Assembly (NCBI RefSeq): GCF_002240225.1
Contig: NZ_CP022584.1
Location: 124,001-188,000, forward strand
DNA from: Paenibacillus physcomitrellae
GTDB lineage: Bacteria; Bacillota; Bacilli; Paenibacillales; Paenibacillaceae
Length of the DNA stretch: 64,000 nt
Direction: 5' to 3'
The notes under the pieces were generated by a model. That model did not search any database, was not told where the DNA came from, and was given only the letters and a program-made list of their open reading frames with translations. How positions within the stretch are numbered: position 1 is the stretch's first letter; every line of letters starts with the position of its first letter. The translations under genes and the position numbers were made by a program. Positions 37,893 through 46,823 of this stretch are shown piece after piece.

Positions 37893-40730
37893 GTGGCCGG
37901 TAAGAAACGCAAGAAAAAGAAATCAGCATTAACCCGAACATTGAAATATGAAATCTACGGGATCATCCTGATCACTCTGTCAATTATCGCATTGTCGGGA
38001 GAAGCGGCGGTCGGCAGATCGTTGTCCAAAATGGCAGCCTTGCTGCTAGGCAAATTTTATTTTGTTATTCCGCTTATCGGCATTTATGCCGGATTAACGG
38101 TAATGATTCAACGACGCTGGCCCAATAAATGGACAAGCAGAAAGAGCGGCCTGGTACTGGTCGTCTTGTCTTTTGCCTTGATGAGTACGATTTCCGCTAT
38201 GGAATTAAAGCTTGCGCCTGTAGGGGCATTAACGCCAAGTCATATTTTTAACCAGACCCGGATTGATTTGCAGCAGGCTTTAAGTTTGCCTGGATATGGC
38301 GGAGCCGTATCTATCTTCAAACTGGATATCAGCGGCGGATACATAGGAGCGGCAGAATTTGCGCTGCTCAGCATGCTGTTTGGCCTTACCGGCAGCAAGC
38401 TGATTTTAATTGTGATGTTTGCTATCAGTTTTATGCTTATTACGAATTTGTCGGTAGTAGAACTTGGACGGCTGGTACGGACAAGGGTGTTCAACCTGGG
38501 AGAGTTAATCTCCCGAAAATTAAGGTTGTTAAGGGCTGTTCCGGCCGGTCAGAAACGGAAAACGAAACCAGCCGTTAAAGCGGCAGCTCCCCCCCAGTTT
38601 GATCTGGACGATGACGACGAAGATTATGATCCGGAATCCGAGCTTCCGGCAGCTCCTGCAGCAGCCAAGAAGCCGGTTTTCTTCCAGCTTCTTGGTTTTA
38701 AAGGAAATCAGCAGGAGCAGGCCCCGCTGGATGAAGCCGATTTTGATGCTTCTTTTGAGGAGCAGGGCTCTCCAGCCATTATAACGGGTCCAGCTTCTAA
38801 TCCGGTGGACTGGAATGAGGTCAAGTTCAGCGGCATGGATCAACCTGCTGGGCATGTAGGGGCTATAGGATCTGGAGGGAGTGAAGGATCAATAGGACCT
38901 GCCGTCGAGCTGACCCCGCAGCAGGAGAAAGAACGGGGGCTGATTATCCGTGACTTCTTTGATCAAATCCGCAAGGAAAATGGAGATGAAGCAGAGGATC
39001 ATGAAGATGAATTCTACTCCTCAGCACTGAATACAGGTCCCGCTAACCATGGCGGCTCATCACCAGCCTTAAGCGACACGGAGCCTGAAGGATTTGAAGA
39101 CGCGGAACCAGGTAGCTGGGAGCCGGGAGAATCGCAGGACGGACAAGAACCTGGAGTTTCGAGCGGGGATTTTGAAGACGTGGAACCGCTGGATCATACA
39201 GGTTCTGCCGCTCCTACTCCTAACAGGGAAGGGGCCGGAGATGATAGTGGAGCCGGTAACAATCCGGCACAGCCCGTTCCGGTTGACCCGCCAAAACCGC
39301 CGCCAAAACCTTATAAGCTGCCGCCTTTCCGCCTGCTGGCCAGACCGAGCGACGGGAACAAGGGCGGAGATCAGGCCGACTATATGAATACGGCCAGGAA
39401 GCTGGAGGCTACACTGGAAAGCTTTGGCGTCAGAGCCCGGGTGCTTGAGGTTGTACGCGGGCCTGCGGTGACGCGTTACGAAATCCAGCCGGATATCGGA
39501 GTCAAGGTAAGCCGGATCGTCAATTTGACGGATGATATTGCGCTTGCTTTGGCAGCCAAAGATATTCGGATGGAAGCGCCGATTCCCGGCAAGTCTGCCA
39601 TCGGCATTGAGGTGCCGAACAGCGAGGTCTCCATAGTGACGATGCGGGAGGTTATGGAAACCTCGACCTTCCAGAAAGCGGAGTCCAAGCTGTCGATCGC
39701 TTTTGGCCGGGATATATCAGGCCAGACCATTGTCGGCAATCTGGCCAAGATGCCCCATTTGCTCGTTGCCGGTGCAACCGGCTCGGGGAAATCCGTTTGT
39801 ATTAACGGGATTATCACCAGCATTTTGTTTAAAGCGAAGCCGGATGAAGTGAAATTTATGATGGTCGATCCCAAAATGGTCGAGCTGAATGTATATAATG
39901 GCATTCCGCATTTACTGGCGCCGGTCGTTACGGACCCGAAACGGGCTTCGCTGGCGCTCAAGAAAATTGTTGTCGAGATGGAGAAACGTTATGAGAAGTT
40001 CTCCAAATCGGGCACACGGAATATCGAAGGCTATAACAACCTGATGAAAGATAACCCTGACGCGATCCTTCCTTATATTGTGGTGATTGTGGACGAGCTC
40101 GCGGATTTGATGATGGTTGCTGCAAATGACGTGGAAGACGCCATTGCGCGTCTGGCCCAGATGGCGCGGGCAGCCGGCATTCATTTAATCATCGCTACCC
40201 AACGTCCGTCTGTTGACGTTATTACCGGTGTAATCAAAGCCAACATCCCGTCCCGAATTGCCTTTGGCGTATCCTCGCAGGTTGATTCACGTACAATCCT
40301 TGATATGGCCGGAGCTGAGAAGCTGCTGGGCCGGGGGGATATGCTGTTTATGCCGATGGGCGCTTCCAAGCCGGTCCGTGTTCAAGGAGCCTTTATGAGT
40401 GACCAGGAGGTCGAAACGATCGTCCAGTATGTGAGCAGTCAGGGACAGGCAGAATATGACGAAAGTCTGGTGCCGGAAGTCGACGATACCCAGCAGGAGA
40501 TGGAAGAAGTGCTGGATGAGCTTTATGACCAAGCTGTCCAGATTATTCTGGAAGCAAAGCAGGCTTCGGTGTCGCTGCTGCAGCGGAGAATGCGGATCGG
40601 ATATACCCGGGCCGCACGTTTGATCGACTCTATGGAAGCCCGCGGTATTGTGGGGCCTTATGAGGGGAGCAAACCCCGCGAGGTTCTCGTATCCGTAGAA
40701 CAATATAATCAAAGCCGGATAAGTTCCTGA
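37893..40730 (+). CDS. spoIIIE: DNA translocase SpoIIIE/FtsK
   Basis: This septal ATPase pumps DNA through closing septa, notably the chromosome into the forespore. The 945-residue protein has a basic N-terminus, about four membrane segments (to about 190), a long acidic Pro/Glu/Gly-rich linker (about 200-480) and the RecA-like motor. The motor carries Walker A '[10 protein letters not shown]' near 627 and Walker B '[13 protein letters not shown]' near 729. The C-terminal gamma winged helix ('[20 protein letters not shown]', from about 870) reads polar sequences. The linker is longer than in B. subtilis SpoIIIE (787 aa). GTG is the start, with GGAGGTG upstream. Confidence 0.96.
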   Translation: MAGKKRKKKKSALTRTLKYEIYGIILITLSIIALSGEAAVGRSLSKMAALLLGKFYFVIPLIGIYAGLTVMIQRRWPNKWTSRKSGLVLVVLSFALMSTISAMELKLAPVGALTPSHIFNQTRIDLQQALSLPGYGGAVSIFKLDISGGYIGAAEFALLSMLFGLTGSKLILIVMFAISFMLITNLSVVELGRLVRTRVFNLGELISRKLRLLRAVPAGQKRKTKPAVKAAAPPQFDLDDDDEDYDPESELPAAPAAAKKPVFFQLLGFKGNQQEQAPLDEADFDASFEEQGSPAIITGPASNPVDWNEVKFSGMDQPAGHVGAIGSGGSEGSIGPAVELTPQQEKERGLIIRDFFDQIRKENGDEAEDHEDEFYSSALNTGPANHGGSSPALSDTEPEGFEDAEPGSWEPGESQDGQEPGVSSGDFEDVEPLDHTGSAAPTPNREGAGDDSGAGNNPAQPVPVDPPKPPPKPYKLPPFRLLARPSDGNKGGDQADYMNTARKLEATLESFGVRARVLEVVRGPAVTRYEIQPDIGVKVSRIVNLTDDIALALAAKDIRMEAPIPGKSAIGIEVPNSEVSIVTMREVMETSTFQKAESKLSIAFGRDISGQTIVGNLAKMPHLLVAGATGSGKSVCINGIITSILFKAKPDEVKFMMVDPKMVELNVYNGIPHLLAPVVTDPKRASLALKKIVVEMEKRYEKFSKSGTRNIEGYNNLMKDNPDAILPYIVVIVDELADLMMVAANDVEDAIARLAQMARAAGIHLIIATQRPSVDVITGVIKANIPSRIAFGVSSQVDSRTILDMAGAEKLLGRGDMLFMPMGASKPVRVQGAFMSDQEVETIVQYVSSQGQAEYDESLVPEVDDTQQEMEEVLDELYDQAVQIILEAKQASVSLLQRRMRIGYTRAARLIDSMEARGIVGPYEGSKPREVLVSVEQYNQSRISS

Positions 40731-40744
40731 CTACCGGTGTAACC

Positions 40745-40781
40745 AAGCCGTTCAGCATTCACCTGCTGAACGGCTTTTTTT
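40745..40781 (+). terminator. terminator after spoIIIE
   Basis: AAGCCGTTCAGCA and TGCTGAACGGCTT form a perfect 13-bp stem with a 6-nt loop and seven T residues. Confidence 0.92.
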
Positions 40782-40906
40782 GTTGAAACCAATAAGTTTC
40801 CACCTCGCTGCAAACCCTTATGAATGAAGCGCCTGAGGGCTTCGGGGAACAAAGGACCGTCTCCCCGCTCGCCGGGTGATTTTGCTTGCTTTAGCTTTAA
40901 ATTGAT

Positions 40907-40936
40907 GCATAGGAACGGGAAGGGGTTGTCATACTA
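40907..40936 (+). promoter_or_regulatory. sigma-G promoter of the sleB-like gene
   Basis: GCATA, exactly 18 bp, then CATACTA fits the sigma-G consensus at every defined position. The transcript would start near 40944, in the late forespore, where germination enzymes are made. Confidence 0.75.
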
Positions 40937-40985
40937 AAGTTACCCACACTTGGTTAAACCACAGAGAAAGGTAGAGCTAAAGCGT

Positions 40986-41855
40986 ATGACAAACATGAAA
41001 AACTGGATTTCAGCCGGTTTGATGCTTACTCTCGTCGGCATGGTTTTGGGATCGTTATATTTCCATCAGCCTGCAAGCAGCGCTGCGCAACAAGGTCAGC
41101 CTGTTTCCGATCAGTCCAAGCCTGCGTTCACATCCCAGGTTATGCAGACGGGCGCCTATGGCCAGGATGTATACGAATTGCAAGGCCGACTTAAGTTTCT
41201 TGGTTTCTATAAAGGCGACCTGGATAGCCATTACGGCACAACAACCCGCGATGCCGTTTATACGTTCCAGAAACAATTCGGCATGAAGCCGGACGGCATA
41301 GTTGGGGCTAAGACGAAATTAAAGCTTTATAACGCTACGAAAAACTGGAAACCCGAAGCTTCCTCCTATAACCCGAATCCGAATCAGGGAGCAGCTGCCG
41401 GCAATAATCAAGCCGGAGCGGAGGGAACAACGAATGAGGCGCCGGCTGGCGGAAAATCTGAAGACGCCTCTTCATTAGGTTCAGCTAACGCTTTGAATTT
41501 GACTGAAAATGATCTAAAGATCATGGCCAATGCCGTCAACGGTGAAGCTCGGGGCGAACCGTTCGAAGGTCAGGTAGCGGTAGCTGCCGTTATTCTGAAC
41601 CGTGTGAAATCGCCAAGTTTTCCTAACACGGTTTCTGGCGTTATTTTTCAGCCAGGTGCATTTACCGCAGTAGCGGATGGTCAAATCTGGCTTACGCCTA
41701 ACGAGTCATCCGAGAAAGCTGTCCGTCAGGCTCTGAACGGCTGGGATCCTTCCGGCGGATGTTTGTATTACTTCAACCCGGAGACAGCAACCTCCAAATG
41801 GATTTGCAGCCGTCCTCAGGTGAAGACGATTGGCAAACATATTTTTTGCATGTAA
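40986..41855 (+). CDS. sleB: SleB-type spore cortex-lytic enzyme (cell wall hydrolase)
   Basis: SleB is a lytic transglycosylase that degrades spore cortex peptidoglycan during germination. The 289-residue protein has an N-terminal signal or anchor (about 5-27) and a peptidoglycan-binding domain (about 45-112; 'LQGRLKFLGFYKGDLDSHYG'). After a Gly/Asn/Ala linker comes the Hydrolase_2 catalytic domain (about 175-289), with the probable catalytic Glu in 'NGEARGEPFEGQVAVAAVIL'. Two nearby ATGs are possible; the first is given. It stands alone between two terminators. SleB versus another cortex hydrolase such as CwlJ is decided by the binding domain. Confidence 0.9.
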   Translation: MTNMKNWISAGLMLTLVGMVLGSLYFHQPASSAAQQGQPVSDQSKPAFTSQVMQTGAYGQDVYELQGRLKFLGFYKGDLDSHYGTTTRDAVYTFQKQFGMKPDGIVGAKTKLKLYNATKNWKPEASSYNPNPNQGAAAGNNQAGAEGTTNEAPAGGKSEDASSLGSANALNLTENDLKIMANAVNGEARGEPFEGQVAVAAVILNRVKSPSFPNTVSGVIFQPGAFTAVADGQIWLTPNESSEKAVRQALNGWDPSGGCLYYFNPETATSKWICSRPQVKTIGKHIFCM

Positions 41856-41867
41856 CCATGCTTGGGC

Positions 41868-41903
41868 AGAAGCAGCCGGGAGTTCATCTTGGTTGCTTCT
41901 TTC
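41868..41903 (+). terminator. terminator after sleB
   Basis: AGAAGCAGCC pairs with GGTTGCTTCT (one G-U) around a 13-nt loop; the T tract is short. Confidence 0.55.
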
Positions 41904-41920
41904 CTGTTAATTGGTATAGA
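41893..41920 (+). promoter_or_regulatory. possible sigma-A promoter of ymfF
   Basis: TTGCTT, 16 bp, TATAGA, with a TG one base before the -10. It overlaps the arm of the preceding terminator. Confidence 0.4.
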
Positions 41921-41976
41921 ATGGAACTACTTTCGGGACCATCTTAAAACAGTCTTTTGAAAAGGGGTTTTGACTC

Positions 41977-43257
41977 TTGACAACGATGCAGTTTGAACGA
42001 GGCGAAGCGAATCATATCCGGATTCATGTGCTGCCAACTAAACGCTTCAAAACATTTGCCGTCTCACTTTACGCCGGCATACCACTAAAGGAAGAACTCG
42101 TCACACCAACGGCTTTGACACCGTTTGTACTGCGCAGGGGGACGTCCTCCTATCCGGAAACGACCCTTTTCCGCGAGCAGCTCGAGCATATGTACGGCGC
42201 CGGATTCGGTTTTGACGTATATAAACGAGGTAATTATCAGATTATTACGTTCCGTATGGATACGATCAATGATTCATTTGTGAAAGCCGAAGATTCCCTT
42301 TTGGAGCAAAGCTTTGCTTTCCTGGGGGAGGTAGTGACCCGGCCCCTTACCGAAAAGGGGGCGTTCAGAGCTTCCTATGTGAAAGCGGAGAAAGACAATG
42401 TGCGCAAGAAGCTGGAATCCATCATTAATGATAAAGCCAGATACGCTGCGGAACGCTGCATGGAGGAAATGTTCAAGCAGGACGTTTACCGCCTGAACCC
42501 GCTTGGGAGCCGTGAGAAGCTGGAGAACATTACTGAGCAAAGTCTGTACCAAGCTTATGAGCAGTGGCTGCAGCAGGCCCATTTAGACCTTTATGTGGTC
42601 GGAGACACTTCTTTGGAAGAAGTCACTTCTTTAGTAGAGGAGCATTTCTCGCTGAAACGCACCTCCACTCCGGCATATGCCCATGAGAAGGTAGAGTTTG
42701 AGCCAAGAGAAGTGAACAGCGTAACCGAGCGGTTGAACGTGAATCAAGGCAAGCTCAACATGGGGCTTCGGACGCCGATCACCTATGGGGATGATCAATA
42801 CGCTTCAGCATTGATGTACAGCGGGATCCTAGGAAGTTATCCGCATTCCAAGCTGTTTGTTAATGTTCGTGAGAAAGCCAGCCTGGCTTATTACGCTTCT
42901 TCCCGCTACGACGGGCATAAAGGTTTGGCCACTATCCAATCGGGAATTGAAATCCAAAATTATGAGAAGGCGCTGGGCATCATTAAAGAACAGCTTGAAA
43001 GCCTGCGTCAAGGCGAGATCAGCGAACTTGAAATGAGCCAGACCAAAGCGATGATCCGTAACCAGCTGCGGGAAATGCAGGATTCGGCGTTTGAGATGAT
43101 CGCTTACGATTTCAACCGCGTCTTGTCCGGTAAGGACCGTCCGGCGGAGCAGCTGCTGGAGCAGGTCGAAGCCGTTACCAAGCAGGATATCGTCGATGCG
43201 GCGCAAACCTTCCATTTGGATACGATTTATTTCCTGACAGGACAGAAGGAGGAATAA
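41977..43257 (+). CDS. ymfF: M16-family peptidase-like protein lacking the zinc motif (YmfF-like)
   Basis: The 426-residue protein has the two-domain M16 fold, but the HxxEH motif is missing: where active family members have it, this protein reads 'ALTPFVLRRGTSSYPE'. It therefore is probably a non-catalytic subunit. The next gene encodes a full-length active-site partner only three bases away, the same pairing as YmfF-YmfH in B. subtilis and as the inactive/active heterodimers known in this family. Start is TTG behind AAAGGGG. Confidence 0.9.
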   Translation: MTTMQFERGEANHIRIHVLPTKRFKTFAVSLYAGIPLKEELVTPTALTPFVLRRGTSSYPETTLFREQLEHMYGAGFGFDVYKRGNYQIITFRMDTINDSFVKAEDSLLEQSFAFLGEVVTRPLTEKGAFRASYVKAEKDNVRKKLESIINDKARYAAERCMEEMFKQDVYRLNPLGSREKLENITEQSLYQAYEQWLQQAHLDLYVVGDTSLEEVTSLVEEHFSLKRTSTPAYAHEKVEFEPREVNSVTERLNVNQGKLNMGLRTPITYGDDQYASALMYSGILGSYPHSKLFVNVREKASLAYYASSRYDGHKGLATIQSGIEIQNYEKALGIIKEQLESLRQGEISELEMSQTKAMIRNQLREMQDSAFEMIAYDFNRVLSGKDRPAEQLLEQVEAVTKQDIVDAAQTFHLDTIYFLTGQKEE

Positions 43258-43260
43258 CCG

Positions 43261-44544
43261 GTGGAGAAGATTACTTACGATAAACTTCAGGAAACGCTCT
43301 ATCACGAGAAAATGGAGAACGGGCTTGAGGTATATGTACTGCCGAAGCCCGGTTTCTCAAAAACTTACGCCACCTTCTCAACCAAATACGGCTCAATTGA
43401 CAATCATTTTAAGGTCGAAGGCCAAGATGAAGTGAAGGTTCCGGACGGGATCGCTCATTTCCTGGAGCATAAAATGTTTGAGGAGCCGGAGGGGGATATT
43501 TTCTCCACCTTTGCTTCCCATGGCGCTTCCGCCAACGCTTTTACGAGCTTCAATCAGACCGTTTATTTGTTTTCGGCGACAGATCATGTATACGAGAACA
43601 TTGAGACGTTGGTCAATTTCGTTCAAAATCCTTATTTCACCGATCAGAACGTGGAGAAGGAAAAAGGGATTATCGGACAGGAAATCAACATGTACCAGGA
43701 CAATCCGGACTGGCGTGTTTATTTCGGATTAATCGAAGCTTTCTATAAAGTACACCCGGTTCATATTGATATTGCCGGCACGGTCGAATCAATCGGCACT
43801 ATTACAAAGGAGACTTTGTACACCTGCTACAATGCTTTTTACCATCCTAGCAACATGCTGCTGTTTGTCGTTGGTGGCGTTGACCCCGAGCAGGTGCTTA
43901 AGCTGATCCGTGACAATCAAGCGGGCAAGGATTACAAGCCGCAGGGCAGTATCGAACGGCTGTTTGAACAGGAACCTGAGGCTGTCGCGGAAGCTAAGAA
44001 AATCATCAAGCTCCCGGTTTCGCTGCCGAAATGCCTGTTCGGCTTCAAGGACACTAAGGTGGGCTTGACCGGCGAGGCTTTGATCCGGCGTGATCTGGTC
44101 ACCAAATTGATGCTTGATCTGCTGTTCGGGTCCAGCACCAAACTGTATCAGAAGCTTTATGACATGGAACTGATCTCAGACAGCTTTGGTCATGAATATA
44201 ACAGCGACGAGAATTATTCCTTTTCGGCTGTCGGCGGAGATACACGCGATCCGGATCTGCTGCTTTCAACGGTAAAGGAAGAAGTGTCCAAACTCGCGGG
44301 CAGCGGCTTTGAACGATCCGATTTTGAACGGGCTGTGAAAAAGAAAATCGGCGGTCATCTGCGCATGCTGAACTCACCGGAAAATATCGCTCACGAATTC
44401 ACCCGCTACCGCTTCCGCGGCGGCGATTTGTTCTCCGTGGTTCAACTGTACGAATCCATCACGTTGGATGAGGTCAATGAACGCTTGCGCGAGCATGCGG
44501 ACTGGAACCAGCTGGCGGTATCGCTTGTGGTGAGTCCGGAGTGA
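43261..44544 (+). CDS. ymfH: M16-family zinc peptidase (YmfH-like)
   Basis: The 427-residue protein carries the intact inverted zinc motif HFLEH (about residues 62-66) followed by 'ASANAFTSFNQTVYLF', and a later Glu in 'EKGIIGQEINMYQDNPDW' as third ligand. It is the likely catalytic partner of the upstream degenerate paralogue. The substrate is unknown. GTG is the start, with GGAGGAATAA upstream, and its stop overlaps the next frame. Confidence 0.92.
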   Translation: MEKITYDKLQETLYHEKMENGLEVYVLPKPGFSKTYATFSTKYGSIDNHFKVEGQDEVKVPDGIAHFLEHKMFEEPEGDIFSTFASHGASANAFTSFNQTVYLFSATDHVYENIETLVNFVQNPYFTDQNVEKEKGIIGQEINMYQDNPDWRVYFGLIEAFYKVHPVHIDIAGTVESIGTITKETLYTCYNAFYHPSNMLLFVVGGVDPEQVLKLIRDNQAGKDYKPQGSIERLFEQEPEAVAEAKKIIKLPVSLPKCLFGFKDTKVGLTGEALIRRDLVTKLMLDLLFGSSTKLYQKLYDMELISDSFGHEYNSDENYSFSAVGGDTRDPDLLLSTVKEEVSKLAGSGFERSDFERAVKKKIGGHLRMLNSPENIAHEFTRYRFRGGDLFSVVQLYESITLDEVNERLREHADWNQLAVSLVVSPE

Positions 44545-45302
44545 TCAACGGGGGAGAGAAGAATATCGGTGAAATGACCGTCCTCGTGACGGGGGGAAGC
44601 AGGGGAATCGGCGCCAAAATCGCCGAACGTTTTGCCGCGGTTGGCATGAATATTGTCATTCATTACAGCAAGTCGCATGAAGCGGCCAATGAAGTGGCAA
44701 GGCGCTGCATGGAGCTTGGGGCTAAAGTTTACACGGTGTCGGCGGATCTGAGAAACAAGGATGACATTGCAAGAATGAAAGCCCGTTTAGAGGATCATGG
44801 ATTATATCCGGATATTCTTGTGAACAACGCAGGGATTGCCAAATACGGCATGCTCGCTGATGTCACGGAGGATGACTGGGATGAAGTGATGGACGTTAAC
44901 CTCAAGGGCGTTTTCCTTTGCAGTCAGGCTTTTATACCGTACATGGTCAGCCAGAAATACGGCCGGATTATCAATGTCAGCTCGATTTGGGGCATATCCG
45001 GTGCTTCCTGCGAAGTCGTATATTCGGCGGCCAAGGGCGGGGTTAACGCTTTTACGAAAGCGCTGGCCAAAGAGCTTGCTCCTTCCGGAGTTACGGTAAA
45101 CGCTGTTGCTCCCGGAGCGGTTCAAACAGATATGATGAGCAGTTTCTCGGAGGAGGAAATTAGGCAGCTGGAGGAAGAAATTCCTGCGGGCAGACTTGCA
45201 ACCGCCGAGGAAATCTCCTCGCTTGTCTATTTTCTGGCGCTGCCGGAGTCCGGGTATATCACGGGACAGATCATCAGCCCAAACGGGGGCTGGATCACCT
45301 GA
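44541..45302 (+). CDS. ymfI: short-chain dehydrogenase/reductase, FabG-like (YmfI-like)
   Basis: The NAD(P)-dependent oxidoreductase has the SDR motifs TGGSRGIG near the N-terminus, 'ILVNNAGIAKYG', the catalytic Ser ('NVSSIWGISG') and 'YSAAKGG' with the Tyr-Lys pair, then 'VTVNAVAPGAVQTDM'. A 3-oxoacyl-ACP-reductase-type activity is likely but the substrate is unknown. The GTG start overlaps the ymfH stop (GTGA, 253 residues); an ATG 33 bases later would begin directly at 'TVLVTGGSRG' and is equally possible, although neither has ideal spacing to the GGGGGAG between them. Confidence 0.9.
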   Translation: MINGGEKNIGEMTVLVTGGSRGIGAKIAERFAAVGMNIVIHYSKSHEAANEVARRCMELGAKVYTVSADLRNKDDIARMKARLEDHGLYPDILVNNAGIAKYGMLADVTEDDWDEVMDVNLKGVFLCSQAFIPYMVSQKYGRIINVSSIWGISGASCEVVYSAAKGGVNAFTKALAKELAPSGVTVNAVAPGAVQTDMMSSFSEEEIRQLEEEIPAGRLATAEEISSLVYFLALPESGYITGQIISPNGGWIT

Positions 45303-45412
45303 TAGCTGCCCGGGCCCAGTCTAGGCTCTCCTTCCAAGCTAAGCAGAAGTCTTGTTTGAAATCAAAGCCTGCTGGCGTTTATTTTACCATCTGCCAAGAC
45401 CGTGCGGAGACT

Positions 45413-45442
45413 GCATAAATAAGCTCCATTTATCACATATTA
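45413..45442 (+). promoter_or_regulatory. sigma-F/sigma-G promoter of the DUF3243 gene
   Basis: GCATA, exactly 18 bp, then CATATTA matches the sigma-F/G forespore consensus. It is about 50 bases before the ymfJ start and implies forespore expression of that gene. Confidence 0.65.
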
Positions 45443-45490
45443 CGAGTGTTGACCCATTCCATTCGCTCAAGTGATAGGAGGAGTAAAGCA

Positions 45491-45745
45491 ATGTCATCTG
45501 TACTGAATAATTTTGATTCCTGGAAAAAGTTCCTTGGTGAGCGTGTCAAACACGCTGAAAATTCCGGCATGAGTGAAGAAACCATTGCGAATTTGGCTTT
45601 TGAAATCGGGGGATTCCTGGAAGATAAAGTAGATCCGCAAAATCCTTCCAACCGTGCGTTGAAAGAACTTTGGGAAGTCGGAGACGATGAAGAGCGCAGA
45701 ACCATTGCTCGTTTGATGGTAAAGCTGGCCAAGAAACACGCATAA
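45491..45745 (+). CDS. ymfJ: DUF3243 small protein (YmfJ-like)
   Basis: This 84-residue acidic, mostly helical protein ('VLNNFDSWKKFLGERVKHAE', 'EETIANLAFEIGGFLEDKVD') matches the DUF3243 family, whose function is unknown. The chosen ATG has AGGAGGAG upstream. The preceding promoter is of the forespore type, so a sporulation role is plausible. Confidence 0.88.
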   Translation: MSSVLNNFDSWKKFLGERVKHAENSGMSEETIANLAFEIGGFLEDKVDPQNPSNRALKELWEVGDDEERRTIARLMVKLAKKHA

Positions 45746-45828
45746 ACAGGCGGGATTTCTAATCTGTAACAAATTCCCGCATGTTCTGGCAAGCAAGATC
45801 CTGAGTTGTATAGGGTCCATATGCAGCG

Positions 45829-45854
45829 GAAAGCTCCCGGGAGGGAGCTTTTCG
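45829..45854 (+). terminator. terminator after ymfJ
   Basis: GAAAGCTCCC and GGGAGCTTTTC form a 9-10-bp stem with a 4-nt loop and a short T run. Confidence 0.65.
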
Positions 45855-45879
45855 TATGTCCTTAATTTTATACCCCTGC

Positions 45880-45908
45880 TTGCCTTTCAATACCATTTTC
45901 TATATCAT
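45880..45908 (+). promoter_or_regulatory. sigma-A promoter of ymfK
   Basis: TTGCCT, 17 bp, TATCAT, about 100 bases before the gene. Confidence 0.5.
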
Positions 45909-46013
45909 TAAAAATGATGTGTTGTTCGTGATCTATAGCGACTTTGATCGAATGGGGAGGAATCATGGCCTTCATTGTCGAATGAAGATTTAGCAGGGGA
46001 AAGGGTGTAGATT

Positions 46014-46784
46014 TTGGGAGAACAACAACAGTGGTATCTGGAATATACCATACATAAGAATCGTCCAGGTCTTCTTGGAGATATCGCCTCTATGCTGGGG
46101 ATGCTTGAGGTGAACATTTTAACCATCAACGGTGTTGAAGGGAAAACCCGGGGAATGCTGCTGGAAACAGATGATGAGCGAAAAATTGAGCTGCTTGGCG
46201 ATATGCTGAGAACCGTCAGCAGCGTTACTGTTTCAGCGCTGAGACACCCTAAACTTGTGGACATTCTGGCTGTTCGTCATGGCCGGTATATTGATCGGGA
46301 TTCAGACGATTTGAAAACTTTCCGTTTTACCCGCGACGAACTTGGGTTGCTTGTTGACTTTTTGGGTGAATTATTTAAAAGAGAGGGTCATCAGGTTATC
46401 GGTTTGCGGGGAATGCCAAGGGTGGGCAAGACGGAATCCATCATAGCGGGAAGCGTTTGTGCCATGAAGCATTGGACTTTTGTCTCCTCTACTCTTCTGC
46501 GCCAAACGGTTAGAAGTCAGCTTTCTGAAGATGAGTGCAATCCTTCAAATGTATTCATTATTGACGGGATTGTGAGTACTTTGCGTTCTAATGAGAAACA
46601 CTACCAGCTACTGCAGCAAATTATGTCCATGCCTTCCACCAAGGTGGTGGAGCATCCGGACGTATTTATGAAAGAATCCGAATACACTTATGACGATTTT
46701 GACATTATTATCGAATTGCGAAACAATCCGGACGAGGAAATCGTTTATGATACGTTTGTTACCATTTATAACGAGGAAATTTAA
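46014..46784 (+). CDS. ymfK: DUF3388 protein with N-terminal ACT-like domain and a P-loop-like motif (YmfK-like)
   Basis: The 256-residue protein starts with an ACT-type fold (about 5-75; 'YTIHKNRPGLLGDIASMLGM'), which often binds amino acids. The second half has 'GLRGMPRVGKTESIIAGS', which resembles a Walker A loop, and 'SNVFIIDGIV' as a possible Walker B. The function is unknown; the family is restricted to spore-forming Firmicutes as far as I know. TTG is the start, although the spacing from AAAGGGTG is only fair. The neighbour is rodZ, as in B. subtilis. Confidence 0.85.
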   Translation: MGEQQQWYLEYTIHKNRPGLLGDIASMLGMLEVNILTINGVEGKTRGMLLETDDERKIELLGDMLRTVSSVTVSALRHPKLVDILAVRHGRYIDRDSDDLKTFRFTRDELGLLVDFLGELFKREGHQVIGLRGMPRVGKTESIIAGSVCAMKHWTFVSSTLLRQTVRSQLSEDECNPSNVFIIDGIVSTLRSNEKHYQLLQQIMSMPSTKVVEHPDVFMKESEYTYDDFDIIIELRNNPDEEIVYDTFVTIYNEEI

Positions 46785-46823
46785 AGGCAGATTCAGCCAT
46801 ATTAAAAGCAGGAGGTGATGGTT

